A DNA stretch of 64,000 bases from Arthrobacter sp. PGP41 (lineage in GTDB: Bacteria > Actinomycetota > Actinomycetes > Actinomycetales > Micrococcaceae), in contig NZ_CP026514.1 of assembly GCF_002953935.1 (NCBI RefSeq), positions 2,170,001-2,234,000 on the forward strand, written 5' to 3'. The notes beneath the pieces were generated by a model. That model was not told the DNA's origin. It was given only the letters and a program-made list of their open reading frames with translations, and ran no database searches. Below are positions 1-8,640 of this stretch, one piece after another. A program made the translations under genes and the position numbers. Position 1 is the first letter of the stretch. Each line of letters starts with the position of its first letter.

Positions 1-842
1 AGGACGACGCCGAGCGCGGCGCCTTCGCGGATGAACTGGTCGCCCTGACGGGCGGCAACGGCGCCTACGTGGACGATGCCTTCGGAGCGGTCCACCGCAA
101 GCACGCCAGTGTTTACGACGTCGCCACCCGCCTTCCGTCCTACCTTGGCGACCTCGTGCACACCGAGGTGGAGGTCCTGCGCAAGCTGACGGCGGACACC
201 CAGCGCCCCTATGTGGTGGTCCTCGGCGGCTCCAAGGTCTCCGACAAGCTGGCAGTCATCGACAACCTGCTGGGCAAGGCCGACACCATCCTGGTGGGCG
301 GCGGGATGCTGTTCACCTTCCTCGCCGCGGCCGGGCACAAGGTCGCCTCCAGCCTGCTCGAGGAAGACCAGATCCCGGTGGTCCAGGACTACCTCAAGCG
401 CGCTGCCGGTGCCGGCACTGAATTCGTGGTGCCCACGGACGTCGTGGTGGCGGAGAAGTTCGCTGCCGATGCCGCACACGAGACCGTCCCTGCGGACAAC
501 ATCGAAGGCAGCAGCTTCGGGGCCCAGGGCATCGGCCTGGACATCGGGCCGGAGTCCGCGGCAGCATTCGCCGAGCGGATCAAGGGTGCAAAGACGGTCT
601 TCTGGAACGGTCCGATGGGGGTCTTTGAATTCGAAGCCTTCTCCGCCGGGACACGCGCCATCGCACAGGCCCTGACCGAGACCGAAGCGTTCACCGTGGT
701 GGGCGGCGGGGACTCTGCTGCGGCCGTACGCACGCTTGGCTTCGCTGACGACCAGTTCGGACACATCTCCACTGGTGGAGGCGCAAGCCTGGAATACCTC
801 GAAGGCAAGGAACTCCCGGGACTCAGCGTCCTCGACCGCTAA
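1..842 (+). CDS. pgk: Phosphoglycerate kinase, 5'-truncated by window edge
   Basis: Phosphoglycerate kinase transfers phosphate between 1,3-bisphosphoglycerate and ADP in cytosolic glycolysis. The frame is open from base 3 to the stop at 842, so only about the last 280 of the usual ~400 residues are present. Visible family marks are [13 protein letters not shown], the [11 protein letters not shown] stretch, and the C-terminal nucleotide-binding glycine motifs VGGGDSAAA and [15 protein letters not shown]. Its true start lies upstream of the window. tpiA and secG follow in the same direction, the classic glycolytic order, with a strong hairpin between pgk and tpiA. Identification is secure. Confidence 0.97.
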   Translation, partial: DDAERGAFADELVALTGGNGAYVDDAFGAVHRKHASVYDVATRLPSYLGDLVHTEVEVLRKLTADTQRPYVVVLGGSKVSDKLAVIDNLLGKADTILVGGGMLFTFLAAAGHKVASSLLEEDQIPVVQDYLKRAAGAGTEFVVPTDVVVAEKFAADAAHETVPADNIEGSSFGAQGIGLDIGPESAAAFAERIKGAKTVFWNGPMGVFEFEAFSAGTRAIAQALTETEAFTVVGGGDSAAAVRTLGFADDQFGHISTGGGASLEYLEGKELPGLSVLDR

Positions 843-882
843 CGCCTTTCCGGCAGCAGTACCTGACCCTTCAAGTCCCTCC

Positions 883-916
883 GGCCGGCAGGTTGCCCCG
901 CGGCAACCTGCCGGCC
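883..916 (+). promoter_or_regulatory. Intercistronic hairpin between pgk and tpiA
   Basis: A perfect 15-bp inverted repeat (883-897 and 902-916; left arm ggccggcaggttgcc) with a 4-nt loop lies 41 bases after the pgk stop and 32 bases before the tpiA start. No T-run follows, so it is more likely an mRNA-processing or stability element, or a leaky terminator, than a full intrinsic terminator. The structure is visible; its role is inferred. Confidence 0.6.
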
Positions 917-948
917 GTACACATATCAAGAACTTTTTTGGAGAATAC

Positions 949-1764
949 GTGACTACGTCAACGAACGGCGCTTTCGACCGCAAGCCCTTCATCGCGGGCA
1001 ACTGGAAAATGAATATGGACCACGTGCAGGGCATCACCCTCCTGCAGAAGCTCGCATGGACCCTCTCGGACGCCAAGCACGACTACAGCCGGGTTGAAGT
1101 TGCTGTTTTTCCCCCCTTCACGGATCTCCGTGGCGTCCAGACCCTAGTCCAGGGCGACGACCTGGACATTGCCTACGGCGGACAGGACCTCTCCCAGTTC
1201 GACTCGGGAGCGTACACCGGTGACATCTCGGGCCAGTTCCTCAACAAGCTGGGCTGCAAGTACGTCCTGGTGGGCCACAGTGAGCGCCGCACCATCCACA
1301 ACGAATCCGACGACGTCCTCAACGCCAAGGTCAAGGCAGCCTTCAAGCACGCCATCACGCCCGTGCTCTGCGTCGGTGAAGGCCTCGAGATCCGCCAGGC
1401 CGGTACCCACGTCAGCCACACCCTGGCGCAGCTTCGGGCCGGCGTGGACGGACTTAGCGGCGAACAGGCGGCCGAACTGGTCGTCGCCTACGAACCTGTG
1501 TGGGCTATCGGTACCGGCGAAGTAGCCGGACCTGAAGACGCGCAGGAGATGTGCGCCGCCATCCGCGCTGAGCTCGAGACGCTGTTCGGCGCCGATGTTG
1601 CAGCCAGGACACGGCTCCTTTACGGCGGTTCGGTGAAGGCCAACAATGCCGCCGCAATCCTCAAGGAACGCGACGTGGACGGCCTGCTGGTCGGCGGGGC
1701 AAGCTTGGATCCTGCCGAGTTTGCTAATATTGTCAGGTTCGAGAGTCACTTGGTGACGGACTAG
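949..1764 (+). CDS. tpiA: Triose-phosphate isomerase
   Basis: This enzyme interconverts dihydroxyacetone phosphate and glyceraldehyde 3-phosphate in glycolysis. The 271-residue product has the full TIM-barrel signature: GNWKMN with catalytic Lys20, VGHSERR with the electrophilic His, [11 protein letters not shown] with the catalytic Glu, and the phosphate-binding YGGSVKANN. The frame is open much further upstream, into pgk. I chose GTG at 949 because a ggaga ribosome site sits just before it and homologues start shortly before the GNWKMN motif. It lies between pgk and secG and is probably co-transcribed with them. Confidence 0.97.
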   Translation: MTTSTNGAFDRKPFIAGNWKMNMDHVQGITLLQKLAWTLSDAKHDYSRVEVAVFPPFTDLRGVQTLVQGDDLDIAYGGQDLSQFDSGAYTGDISGQFLNKLGCKYVLVGHSERRTIHNESDDVLNAKVKAAFKHAITPVLCVGEGLEIRQAGTHVSHTLAQLRAGVDGLSGEQAAELVVAYEPVWAIGTGEVAGPEDAQEMCAAIRAELETLFGADVAARTRLLYGGSVKANNAAAILKERDVDGLLVGGASLDPAEFANIVRFESHLVTD

Positions 1765-1810
1765 TCCGTCCGCTCAACTCCCGCAATCCCCAACTTCCCG
1801 AAAGGCCGTC

Positions 1811-2068
1811 GTGGACGTTCTTCATGTCATTCTGCAGATCCTCCTGGGCATCACCAGCCTCCTGCTGACGCTGCTCATCCTCCTCCACAAGGGCAGGGGC
1901 GGCGGGATGTCGGACATGTTCGGAGGCGGCATGAGCTCAGGCCTCAGCTCGTCGGGTGTCGCCGAACGCAACCTGAACAGGTTCACGGTGGTGCTTGGGG
2001 TGACGTGGGGCATCGTCATCATCGCGCTGGGACTGATCATGCGGTTCAGCGGCGGCGGAGACTCCTGA
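1811..2068 (+). CDS. secG: Preprotein translocase subunit SecG
   Basis: SecG is the small auxiliary subunit of the SecYEG membrane channel. The 85-residue product has two hydrophobic segments (about residues 3-22 and 55-77). They flank the conserved glycine-rich loop, which includes HKGRGGGMSDMFGGG and the SSSGVAERNLNR sequence typical of actinobacterial SecG. GTG at 1811 is preceded by gaaagg. It is the last gene of the pgk-tpiA-secG run and is followed by an intrinsic-type terminator at 2128. Confidence 0.96.
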   Translation: MDVLHVILQILLGITSLLLTLLILLHKGRGGGMSDMFGGGMSSGLSSSGVAERNLNRFTVVLGVTWGIVIIALGLIMRFSGGGDS

Positions 2069-2127
2069 TTACCTGATTCGCGGAAAGTGCCGTGGCGGAG
2101 ACTGCCGCCGCACAGGTCTGCCAACTA

Positions 2128-2166
2128 AACTGTGGCTGTCGGTTCCCGACAGCCACAGTTCTGTTT
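2128..2166 (+). terminator. Terminator after secG
   Basis: A perfect 15-bp stem (2128-2142 with 2146-2160; arm aactgtggctgtcgg) has a 3-nt loop and is followed by ctgttt. It lies 59 bases after the secG stop and just upstream of rbpA, so it probably ends the glycolytic transcript. Confidence 0.75.
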
Positions 2167-2183
2167 AACAGGCAGGAGTCCCG

Positions 2184-2573
2184 ATGATTCATCCGTCGTC
2201 AGGCTTCCGAGGCACCCGCGCGGGCGTCACGGAAGGAACGGGTTTCAGCTTCGAGTCAGAGGACCATGGGAAGCCGCTGCCGCGCGTCCGGGTCTCATAC
2301 TGGTGCGCGAAGGGCCACGAAACTACCCCGGTATTCCTTAAACTCCCCGAGGACCAGATCCCGCTGGCCTGGGATTGCCGGACGTGCGGCGGCCCGGCAT
2401 CGCGGGATGGCCAGGCAGCAGCCGCCGACGCCTTGGACGACGGCTATAAAAGCCACCTTGAGTACGTTAAAGAGCGGCGCTCCGACCAGGACGCCGAAGA
2501 TGTCCTGGCCGGAGCGCTGGAAAGACTACGCGCCCGCGGCGTCCTTCCGGACCAGCTGCTGGGGGACACGTGA
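2184..2573 (+). CDS. rbpA: RNA polymerase-binding protein RbpA
   Basis: RbpA is an actinobacteria-specific transcription factor that binds RNA polymerase and the principal sigma factor and stabilises open promoter complexes. The 129-residue product matches the family. It has an N-terminal FRGTRAG segment, a core with YWCAKGH and WDCRTCG (a C-x3-H / C-x2-C pair that could bind zinc, as in Streptomyces-type RbpA), and a C-terminal sigma-interacting helix region HLEYVKERRS. ATG at 2184 follows aggag. Its 3' end overlaps the convergent pgl gene by 48 bases, so the last 16 codons are also pgl antisense. Confidence 0.93.
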   Translation: MIHPSSGFRGTRAGVTEGTGFSFESEDHGKPLPRVRVSYWCAKGHETTPVFLKLPEDQIPLAWDCRTCGGPASRDGQAAAADALDDGYKSHLEYVKERRSDQDAEDVLAGALERLRARGVLPDQLLGDT

Positions 2574-3344
2574 GGCCGCGTTTTCGTCGATAAGCCACAG
2601 GGTCCGGGACGTGCCCCGTGGTCCTGCGGCCGGGACCTGGACGGGATTGGCGCCTGCCAGTGCCAGACCCACAGCGCCGGCCTTGTCCTCGCCTGCCACC
2701 ACCATCCACACCTCGGAGGCGGTATTGATGGCCGGCAGCGTCAGGGATACCCGCAGGGGCGGCGGTTTTGGCGAGTTCCTGACCCCCACCACAGTGCGTT
2801 CCTTCTCACGGATGCCGGCTTGCTCCGGGAACAGCGACGCGACGTGCGCATCCGGTCCGACTCCCAGCAGGACGACGTCCAGGCGCGGCAGCGCGGACGG
2901 CTCCTCCGGCCGGTCGTCGGACATGTCGGCAGCGTGCTCGGCGGCTGCTGCTTCCCGTAACCGCCGGGCATAATCCTCGGCGGCTTCTTCCGGAGTGCCG
3001 AAGTCATCCGCGGAACCCGGTTCGTGGATCCGTTCAGGGTCCACGGGGATGTGCGACAGCAGGGCCTCGGACGCCTGCTTCGTATTCCGGTCCGGGTCCC
3101 CGGCGGGGAGGAACCGCTCGTCGCCCCACCAGAAATTCACCTTTGACCAATCGACCGCCGGCGCGGCCGGGGAGTCCGCAACTGCCTTTAGCGTGCCGAT
3201 ACCCACGGTTCCCCCGGTCAGCACCACGGTGGCCTCGCCGAACTTGTCCTGCACATCAACAAGCTTGGTGATCAGGCGGGCCGCGATGGCGGCCATCAGG
3301 ACGGACGAATCAGGATGGATGCTTACTCTTGGGTCAACGCTCAC
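2526..3344 (-). CDS. pgl: 6-phosphogluconolactonase
   Basis: The enzyme hydrolyses 6-phosphogluconolactone to 6-phosphogluconate, the second step of the oxidative pentose phosphate pathway. The 272-residue protein shows the family motifs VVLTGGTVGIGTLKAV, VNFWWGDERFLPAGDPDRN and DVVLLGVGPDAHVASLFP, with the usual length. The start is GTG at 3344. It overlaps opcA by 11 bases, so the two are translationally coupled, and it is the last gene of the tkt-tal-pgi-zwf-opcA-pgl operon. Its 3' end runs 48 bases into rbpA on the other strand. Confidence 0.95.
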   Translation of the reverse strand: MSVDPRVSIHPDSSVLMAAIAARLITKLVDVQDKFGEATVVLTGGTVGIGTLKAVADSPAAPAVDWSKVNFWWGDERFLPAGDPDRNTKQASEALLSHIPVDPERIHEPGSADDFGTPEEAAEDYARRLREAAAAEHAADMSDDRPEEPSALPRLDVVLLGVGPDAHVASLFPEQAGIREKERTVVGVRNSPKPPPLRVSLTLPAINTASEVWMVVAGEDKAGAVGLALAGANPVQVPAAGPRGTSRTLWLIDENAASRVPQQLVRKDAAGA

Positions 3345-4275
3345 TGGGTCGGACGCTCCTTAGATTGGTACGTGGCAGTCCCATAGTAATCACTTCCCCA
3401 AACACCTCGTCCGGGTCCAAACGCCGCAGTTCCTCGGCAAGGCAGTCCCGCAGGCTGCGCCGGGGCAGCGAAATGCGCTGGGCGGGCTGGCCGGGCTGCG
3501 TCAGTTCGGCGACGGACAGGCCAGGCCGGAAGAGCTGGATGTCACCACCGGGCCGGGAGAGCCGGACCCGGCGGATGCCCGTACCTGCCGGGTCAGCGAC
3601 GATGGTCACGGGCGCGTCCAGGGTAAGGGTCAGCCAGGCTGCCAGCAGGATGGTGCTCGGGGAGTCCGAGGCCCCTTCGACCGCGACGGCCGTGACAGGG
3701 GAGGAGTCCACCTGGTCCAGGACGGCCGCGAGCTGGATCCGCCAGTTGGTCAGGCGCGTCCAGGCGAGGTCCGTATCTCCTGCCTTGTAGGTGGACCGGA
3801 TGTTCTCCAGCGCACGCTGTGGATCCGGCTCATTCGCGGAGTCGGTGATCCGGCGGTGGGCGATTCTCCCGATGGAGGTTTCGCACGCGTTTTTCGGCGC
3901 GCCGTGCGGCCACCAGGCCACGATCGGTGCGTCCGGGAGCAGCAGCGCGGCTACCAGGGATTCGCTTTCGTGCGCGAGCTCGCCGTAGCCGCGCAGCACG
4001 ATCACCTCGGATGCGCCGGCGTCACCGCCGACCCGGATCTGGGCGTCCAGGCGGTCCGGTGCCGAAGCACCGGCGTCGGCCAGGACGATGATCCGGCAAG
4101 GGTGCTCGCGGCTGGCCTCGTTGGCGGCCTCGATTGCTTCTTCCTCAAGCCCGGACTTGGTGACCACCACGAGGGTGAGCACCCGGCCAAGGGCAATCAC
4201 GCCGCCCTGCTCGCGCAGGGACATGATCTTCTTGGACACAGCGGAGGTTGTGGTGTCCGGCAGGTCTACGATCAT
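3334..4275 (-). CDS. opcA: Glucose-6-phosphate dehydrogenase assembly protein OpcA
   Basis: OpcA is a protein found with actinobacterial and cyanobacterial glucose-6-phosphate dehydrogenase and needed for its full activity or assembly. The 313-residue product starts MIVDLPDTTTSAVSKKIMSLREQGGV, the typical actinobacterial N terminus, and contains the conserved LLLPDAPIVAWWPHGAP segment. It sits between zwf (4-base overlap) and pgl (11-base overlap), the standard arrangement. It has no catalytic motif of its own. Confidence 0.95.
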   Translation of the reverse strand: MIVDLPDTTTSAVSKKIMSLREQGGVIALGRVLTLVVVTKSGLEEEAIEAANEASREHPCRIIVLADAGASAPDRLDAQIRVGGDAGASEVIVLRGYGELAHESESLVAALLLPDAPIVAWWPHGAPKNACETSIGRIAHRRITDSANEPDPQRALENIRSTYKAGDTDLAWTRLTNWRIQLAAVLDQVDSSPVTAVAVEGASDSPSTILLAAWLTLTLDAPVTIVADPAGTGIRRVRLSRPGGDIQLFRPGLSVAELTQPGQPAQRISLPRRSLRDCLAEELRRLDPDEVFGEVITMGLPRTNLRSVRPSER

Positions 4276-5843
4276 GGCCTTCTCCAGGTTCGTCCGTCGC
4301 GGGCCAGCAGCTCGTCAGCTGAGGCGGGGCCCCAGCTGCCCGGGGCGTAGGGTTGGGGCTGTTCGTCCAGGGTGGCCCAGTATTCCTCGAACGGGTCGAG
4401 GATCTTCCAGGACAGCTCCACTTCCTCATGCCGCGGGAAGAGCGGCGGCTCGCCCAGGAGCACGTCCAGGATCAGCCGCTCGTAGGCCTCCGGGCTGGAT
4501 TCGGTGAAGGAGTGGCCGTAGCCGAAGTCCATGGTCACGTCCCGGACTTCCATCTGGGTGCCGGGGACCTTGGAGCCGAACCGGATGGTCACGCCTTCGT
4601 CGGGCTGGACGCGGATCACCACGGCGTTCTGGCCGAAGTCGTCCTCGGCGTGGTCGCGGAACAGCAGGTTGGGCGCACGCTTGAACACAACGGCGATTTC
4701 GGTGACGCGGCGGCCAAGGCGCTTTCCGGCGCGGAGGTAGAACGGGACGCCGGACCACCGGCGGGTGTGGATGTCCACCCGGATCGCGGCGAAGGTCTCC
4801 GTGGTGGAGTCCGCGGGGATGCCCTCTTCCTCCAGGTAGCCCTGGACTTGTTCGCCGCCCTGCCAGCCGCCGGTGAACTGGCCGCGCGCTGAATGCGTGG
4901 ACAGGTCCTCCGGGAGCTTGACGGCGGCGAGGACCTTTTCCTTCTCGGCGCGCAGGTCATCGGCGTTGAAGGAGATGGGCTCCTCCATCGCGGTCAGCGC
5001 CAGCAGCTGCAGCAGGTGGTTCTGGATCACATCGCGGGCCGCGCCCACGCCGTCGTAATATCCCGCCCGGCCCCCGGTGCCGATGTCCTCGGCCATGGTG
5101 ATCTGGACGTGGTCCACATAGTTCGCGTTCCACAACGGCTCAAACAGCTGGTTCGCGAAGCGAAGCGCCAGGATGTTCTGGACCGTCTCCTTGCCCAGGT
5201 AGTGGTCGATCCGGAACACCGCGTCCGGCGGGAACACCGATTCCACGATGTCGTTCAGCTGCCGGGCCGACTCGAGGTCGTGCCCGAACGGCTTCTCAAT
5301 CACCACACGGCGCCACTTGTCACCGTCAGCCTGCGCCAGGCCGTGCTTGGACAGCTGCCGGCATACCTGCTCGAAGGCCTTGGGCGGGATCGAGAGGTAG
5401 AAAGCGTGGTTGCCGCGGGTACCGCGCAGCTCATCAAGCTCATCGATGACTTCACCCAGCCGCTCGAAGGCGTCGTCGTCGTCGAACTCTCCCTGGACAA
5501 AGCGGATGCCCTCGGAAAGCTGGTTCCAGACGGCCTCGTCGAAGGGGGTGCGCGCATAAGACTGCACGGAAGCCTTGACCTGACCGGCGAAATCCTCATC
5601 AGTCCATTCCCGGCGTCCGAAACCCACCAACGCGAAGCTGGGCGGCAACAGCCCGCGGTTGGCGAGGTCGTACACGGCCGGCATGAGCTTTTTGCGGGCG
5701 AGGTCACCGGTCACTCCGAAGAGCACCAGTGATGACGGACCGGCGATCCGGTTCAGGCGGCGGTCACGCGGGTCGCGGAGCGGGTTCCGCAGCGTTCTCC
5801 CGGAACGCGTCCCCGGCGTCCTGCCGTATTCAGTTTCTGGCAT
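4272..5843 (-). CDS. zwf: Glucose-6-phosphate 1-dehydrogenase
   Basis: This enzyme oxidises glucose 6-phosphate to 6-phosphogluconolactone with reduction of NADP(H). It controls entry into the pentose phosphate pathway. The 523-residue product has the dinucleotide-binding stretch LFGVTGDLARKKLMPA near residue 42 and the active-site signature RIDHYLGKETVQN. Length and motifs are normal. It begins 14 bases after the pgi stop and shares an ATGA overlap with opcA. Confidence 0.97.
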   Translation of the reverse strand: MPETEYGRTPGTRSGRTLRNPLRDPRDRRLNRIAGPSSLVLFGVTGDLARKKLMPAVYDLANRGLLPPSFALVGFGRREWTDEDFAGQVKASVQSYARTPFDEAVWNQLSEGIRFVQGEFDDDDAFERLGEVIDELDELRGTRGNHAFYLSIPPKAFEQVCRQLSKHGLAQADGDKWRRVVIEKPFGHDLESARQLNDIVESVFPPDAVFRIDHYLGKETVQNILALRFANQLFEPLWNANYVDHVQITMAEDIGTGGRAGYYDGVGAARDVIQNHLLQLLALTAMEEPISFNADDLRAEKEKVLAAVKLPEDLSTHSARGQFTGGWQGGEQVQGYLEEEGIPADSTTETFAAIRVDIHTRRWSGVPFYLRAGKRLGRRVTEIAVVFKRAPNLLFRDHAEDDFGQNAVVIRVQPDEGVTIRFGSKVPGTQMEVRDVTMDFGYGHSFTESSPEAYERLILDVLLGEPPLFPRHEEVELSWKILDPFEEYWATLDEQPQPYAPGSWGPASADELLARDGRTWRRP

Positions 5844-5857
5844 GTTGCTTCTGTGCC

Positions 5858-7492
5858 TTAGCTTTCGGTAACGGAGGCTGACCTGGCGGACAGCGCAGCA
5901 ATGATGTCCTGCAACTGTGCCACACCGGCGGCACGGTCGGTCAGGTGCAGGCGCAGCACGGGCCGGCCGTGCCCTTCGAGGACCTGCGCGTCGCCCGCGG
6001 CCTGGGCGGCGATGAGTTCCCCGAAGGTGAAGGGGCGCTCCGGGATGGCGACGTCTTCCGCCGAAGCAGCTGTGACCTGGAGGAACACCCCGATGGCCGG
6101 TCCGCCCTTGTGGAACTGCCCGGTGGAGTGCAGGAAGCGCGGTCCCCAGCCGAATGTCACGGGCCGGCCGGTGACGGCTGCAAGCTCGTCGCGGACACCT
6201 TCGAGCTGCGAGAACGCAAGGCGGTCGAAGTAGGCCTGGACGCTGAGGTAGCTGTCCGGCCGGAGGGTATCCAGCAGTGCGCGCACTGCCTCTTCGGCCG
6301 TTGCCGCGCTGCCGAGCCAGTCTCCGCCGCGGACCTCGATGGCGCCGTCAACGAAAGCCGCCGGCGTGGGCTCGGGCTGTGCGTCCAGCAGGCCGCGCGC
6401 TGCCACCTTGGCGGCCTCGACGTCAGGCTGGTCGAACGGGTTGATGCCCAGCAGGCGGCCGGCCACGGCAGTGGCGAACTCCCACACCATCATCTGGGTG
6501 GGAAGTCCGCCGGCGATGGCCACTTCATTCTCCCCGAGTTCGACATCGGCATCGGCGGCCACCAGCCGTACCACCAGAACGTCGTCGGCGCCGGAGGTCA
6601 CCTCGGGCGAGTCAGGGCCGGCCACTACCGGCAGGACGCCTGTGCCGAGCTTGCCTGTGGACTCGGCGATGAGCTGCTCGGCCCAGTCCGCGAAGCCAAC
6701 AATCCCGGAGCCGTCCTCGGCGATGACAACCTTGTTGCGCAGCGGGCTGGTTCCGCCCAGCGCGGTTCCGAGAGCCAGCCCGATGTTCTCAGGAGCATCC
6801 TCGTTCAGGATTTCCGCTGCTTCCTCGGCCTCGTCCAGGAACGCCTGGATGTCCACTCCGGCCAGGCCCGAAGGCACCAGTCCGAAGGCGGTCAGGGCGG
6901 AGAAACGGCCGCCGACATTGGGGTCGGCGTTGAAGACGGCGCGGTACCCGGCTTCGCGGGATGCCTTGTCCAGCGGCGAGCCCGGGTCCGTGACGATGAT
7001 GATCCGGCTGGCGGCATCGATGCCGGCGTCGTTAAACGCCTTTTCGAAGACCCTCCGCTGGGAGTCGGTTTCAACGGTCGAGCCGGACTTGGAGGAAACC
7101 ACAATGGCGGTTTCCGCCAGCCGGTCCGCCAGGGCAGCACGGACCTGGTCCGGGTCCGTGCTGTCCAGCACAGTCAGCCCGACGCCGGCGGTACCGGCGA
7201 TGACCTCCGGAGCCAGCGAGGATCCGCCCATGCCGCAAAGCACGATGCGGGTCACGCCCTCGGCCCGGAGGGCGTCCCGGAGTTCGAGGATCTCCTTGAC
7301 CAGCGGCTGCGAGACGGTGGCCGCCTCCACCCAGCCGAGGCGGATGGCGGACTCTGCCTCGGCGTCGGGACCCCACAGTGTGTGGTCCTTCGCGAAGATC
7401 CGGGTGGCGATCCGGTCCTCCACGAGGGCGGGAAGGTGCTGTTCGAGTGCCTGCTGCGCGGCACCGCTGGCTTCGTAGCTGAGTGTGCTCAT
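5858..7492 (-). CDS. pgi: Glucose-6-phosphate isomerase
   Basis: The enzyme interconverts glucose 6-phosphate and fructose 6-phosphate. The 544-residue protein carries the SIS-fold sugar-phosphate motif SSKSGSTVET near residue 140 and the upstream LCGMGGSSLAPEV glycine loop. It belongs to the divergent actinobacterial branch, and some databases may split the family here. Its place between tal and zwf puts the glycolysis/PPP branch-point enzyme inside the pentose phosphate operon. It starts 6 bases after the tal stop. Confidence 0.93.
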   Translation of the reverse strand: MSTLSYEASGAAQQALEQHLPALVEDRIATRIFAKDHTLWGPDAEAESAIRLGWVEAATVSQPLVKEILELRDALRAEGVTRIVLCGMGGSSLAPEVIAGTAGVGLTVLDSTDPDQVRAALADRLAETAIVVSSKSGSTVETDSQRRVFEKAFNDAGIDAASRIIIVTDPGSPLDKASREAGYRAVFNADPNVGGRFSALTAFGLVPSGLAGVDIQAFLDEAEEAAEILNEDAPENIGLALGTALGGTSPLRNKVVIAEDGSGIVGFADWAEQLIAESTGKLGTGVLPVVAGPDSPEVTSGADDVLVVRLVAADADVELGENEVAIAGGLPTQMMVWEFATAVAGRLLGINPFDQPDVEAAKVAARGLLDAQPEPTPAAFVDGAIEVRGGDWLGSAATAEEAVRALLDTLRPDSYLSVQAYFDRLAFSQLEGVRDELAAVTGRPVTFGWGPRFLHSTGQFHKGGPAIGVFLQVTAASAEDVAIPERPFTFGELIAAQAAGDAQVLEGHGRPVLRLHLTDRAAGVAQLQDIIAALSARSASVTES

Positions 7493-7498
7493 GGTGGG

Positions 7499-8614
7499 TT
7501 AGGAAGCCTTCCGTGCAGAGGCGAGGGCGCCCTCGACGTCGCCGAGCAGTTCCTTCCAGCTGGCCACGAACTTGTCCAGGCCTTCGGATTCAAGGATTGC
7601 GACGACGTCGTTGTAGGAGATGCCGAGCTTTTCGAGGGCATCGAGGGTGGCGTTAGCCTCGCCGTAGGTGCCGGTCACGGTGTCCCCGGTGACCACACCG
7701 TGGTCGAAAGTGGCGTCCAGCGTCTTCTCGGGCATGGTGTTCACGACGCCCGGGGCCACGAGTTCGGTGACGTACAGGGTGTCCGGGTAGGCCGGATCCT
7801 TGACGCCGGTGGAGGCCCACAGGGGGCGCTGGGGGAGTGCGCCGGCTTCGGCCAGCAGGGCCCAGCGTTCGGTGGCGAAGAGTTCCTCGTAGACCTGGTA
7901 GGCCAGGCGGGCGTTGGCCAGGCCGGCCTTGCCCTTGAGCGCTTTGGCTTCGTCGGTGCCCAGGGCGTCGAGGCGCTTGTCGATCTCGGAGTCCACGCGG
8001 GAAACGAAGAACGAAGCGACGGAGTGGATCTTGGAGAGGTCGTGGCCGTTTTCCTTTGCCTGCTCCAGGCCGGACTGGAAGGCGTTGATGACTGCGCGGT
8101 AGCGCTCGAGCGAGAAGATCAGGGTCACGTTGACGCTGATGCCCTCGGCCAGGGTGGCGGTGATCGCTTCCAGGCCCTCGAGGGTGGCCGGGATCTTGAT
8201 GAGGACGTTGTCCTTGTTAACGCGCTTGTACAGGTGCTTGGCTTCCGCGATGGTGCCTGCCGTGTCCCAGGCCAGCCGCGGGTCAACCTCGATGGACACC
8301 CGTCCGTCGACTCCCTTGGTGGCTGCCGCGACCGGTGCGAACAGGTCGCAGGCGTCGGCGACGTCGGTGGTGGTGATCTCGAAAATGGTGTCCTCGACGC
8401 TGGCGCCGGCTGCTGCCTGCTTCGCGATGGTGGCGTCGTAGTCCGTGCCGGCGGTGATGGCTGCGTGGAAGATTGACGGGTTGGTGGTTACGCCAACCAC
8501 GTTCTTCTCTTCGATGAGCTTGGCCAGGGTGCCGGTTTCCAGGCGCCCGCGGGAAAGGTCGTCAAGCCAGATGGAGACTCCGGCGTCGGAGAGCTGCTGG
8601 GTGGGAGTGGTCAT
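7499..8614 (-). CDS. tal: Transaldolase
   Basis: Transaldolase moves a dihydroxyacetone unit between sugar phosphates in the non-oxidative pentose phosphate pathway. The 371-residue length is typical of the long actinobacterial class. The Schiff-base lysine lies in NVLIKIPAT, and the N-terminal [15 protein letters not shown] and GVTTNPSIF motifs are present. It begins 26 bases after tkt and is followed 6 bases later by pgi, consistent with one transcript. Confidence 0.96.
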   Translation of the reverse strand: MTTPTQQLSDAGVSIWLDDLSRGRLETGTLAKLIEEKNVVGVTTNPSIFHAAITAGTDYDATIAKQAAAGASVEDTIFEITTTDVADACDLFAPVAAATKGVDGRVSIEVDPRLAWDTAGTIAEAKHLYKRVNKDNVLIKIPATLEGLEAITATLAEGISVNVTLIFSLERYRAVINAFQSGLEQAKENGHDLSKIHSVASFFVSRVDSEIDKRLDALGTDEAKALKGKAGLANARLAYQVYEELFATERWALLAEAGALPQRPLWASTGVKDPAYPDTLYVTELVAPGVVNTMPEKTLDATFDHGVVTGDTVTGTYGEANATLDALEKLGISYNDVVAILESEGLDKFVASWKELLGDVEGALASARKAS

Positions 8615-8640
8615 GGTGTTTATCTCCTCGAAAATTGGGG

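Noticed and set aside
5945..8476. 843-codon open frame on the plus strand opposite pgi and tal
   Set aside because: Antisense shadow of two clear genes in high-GC DNA. The translation is low-complexity Gly/Arg/Ala/Val with no recognisable domain.
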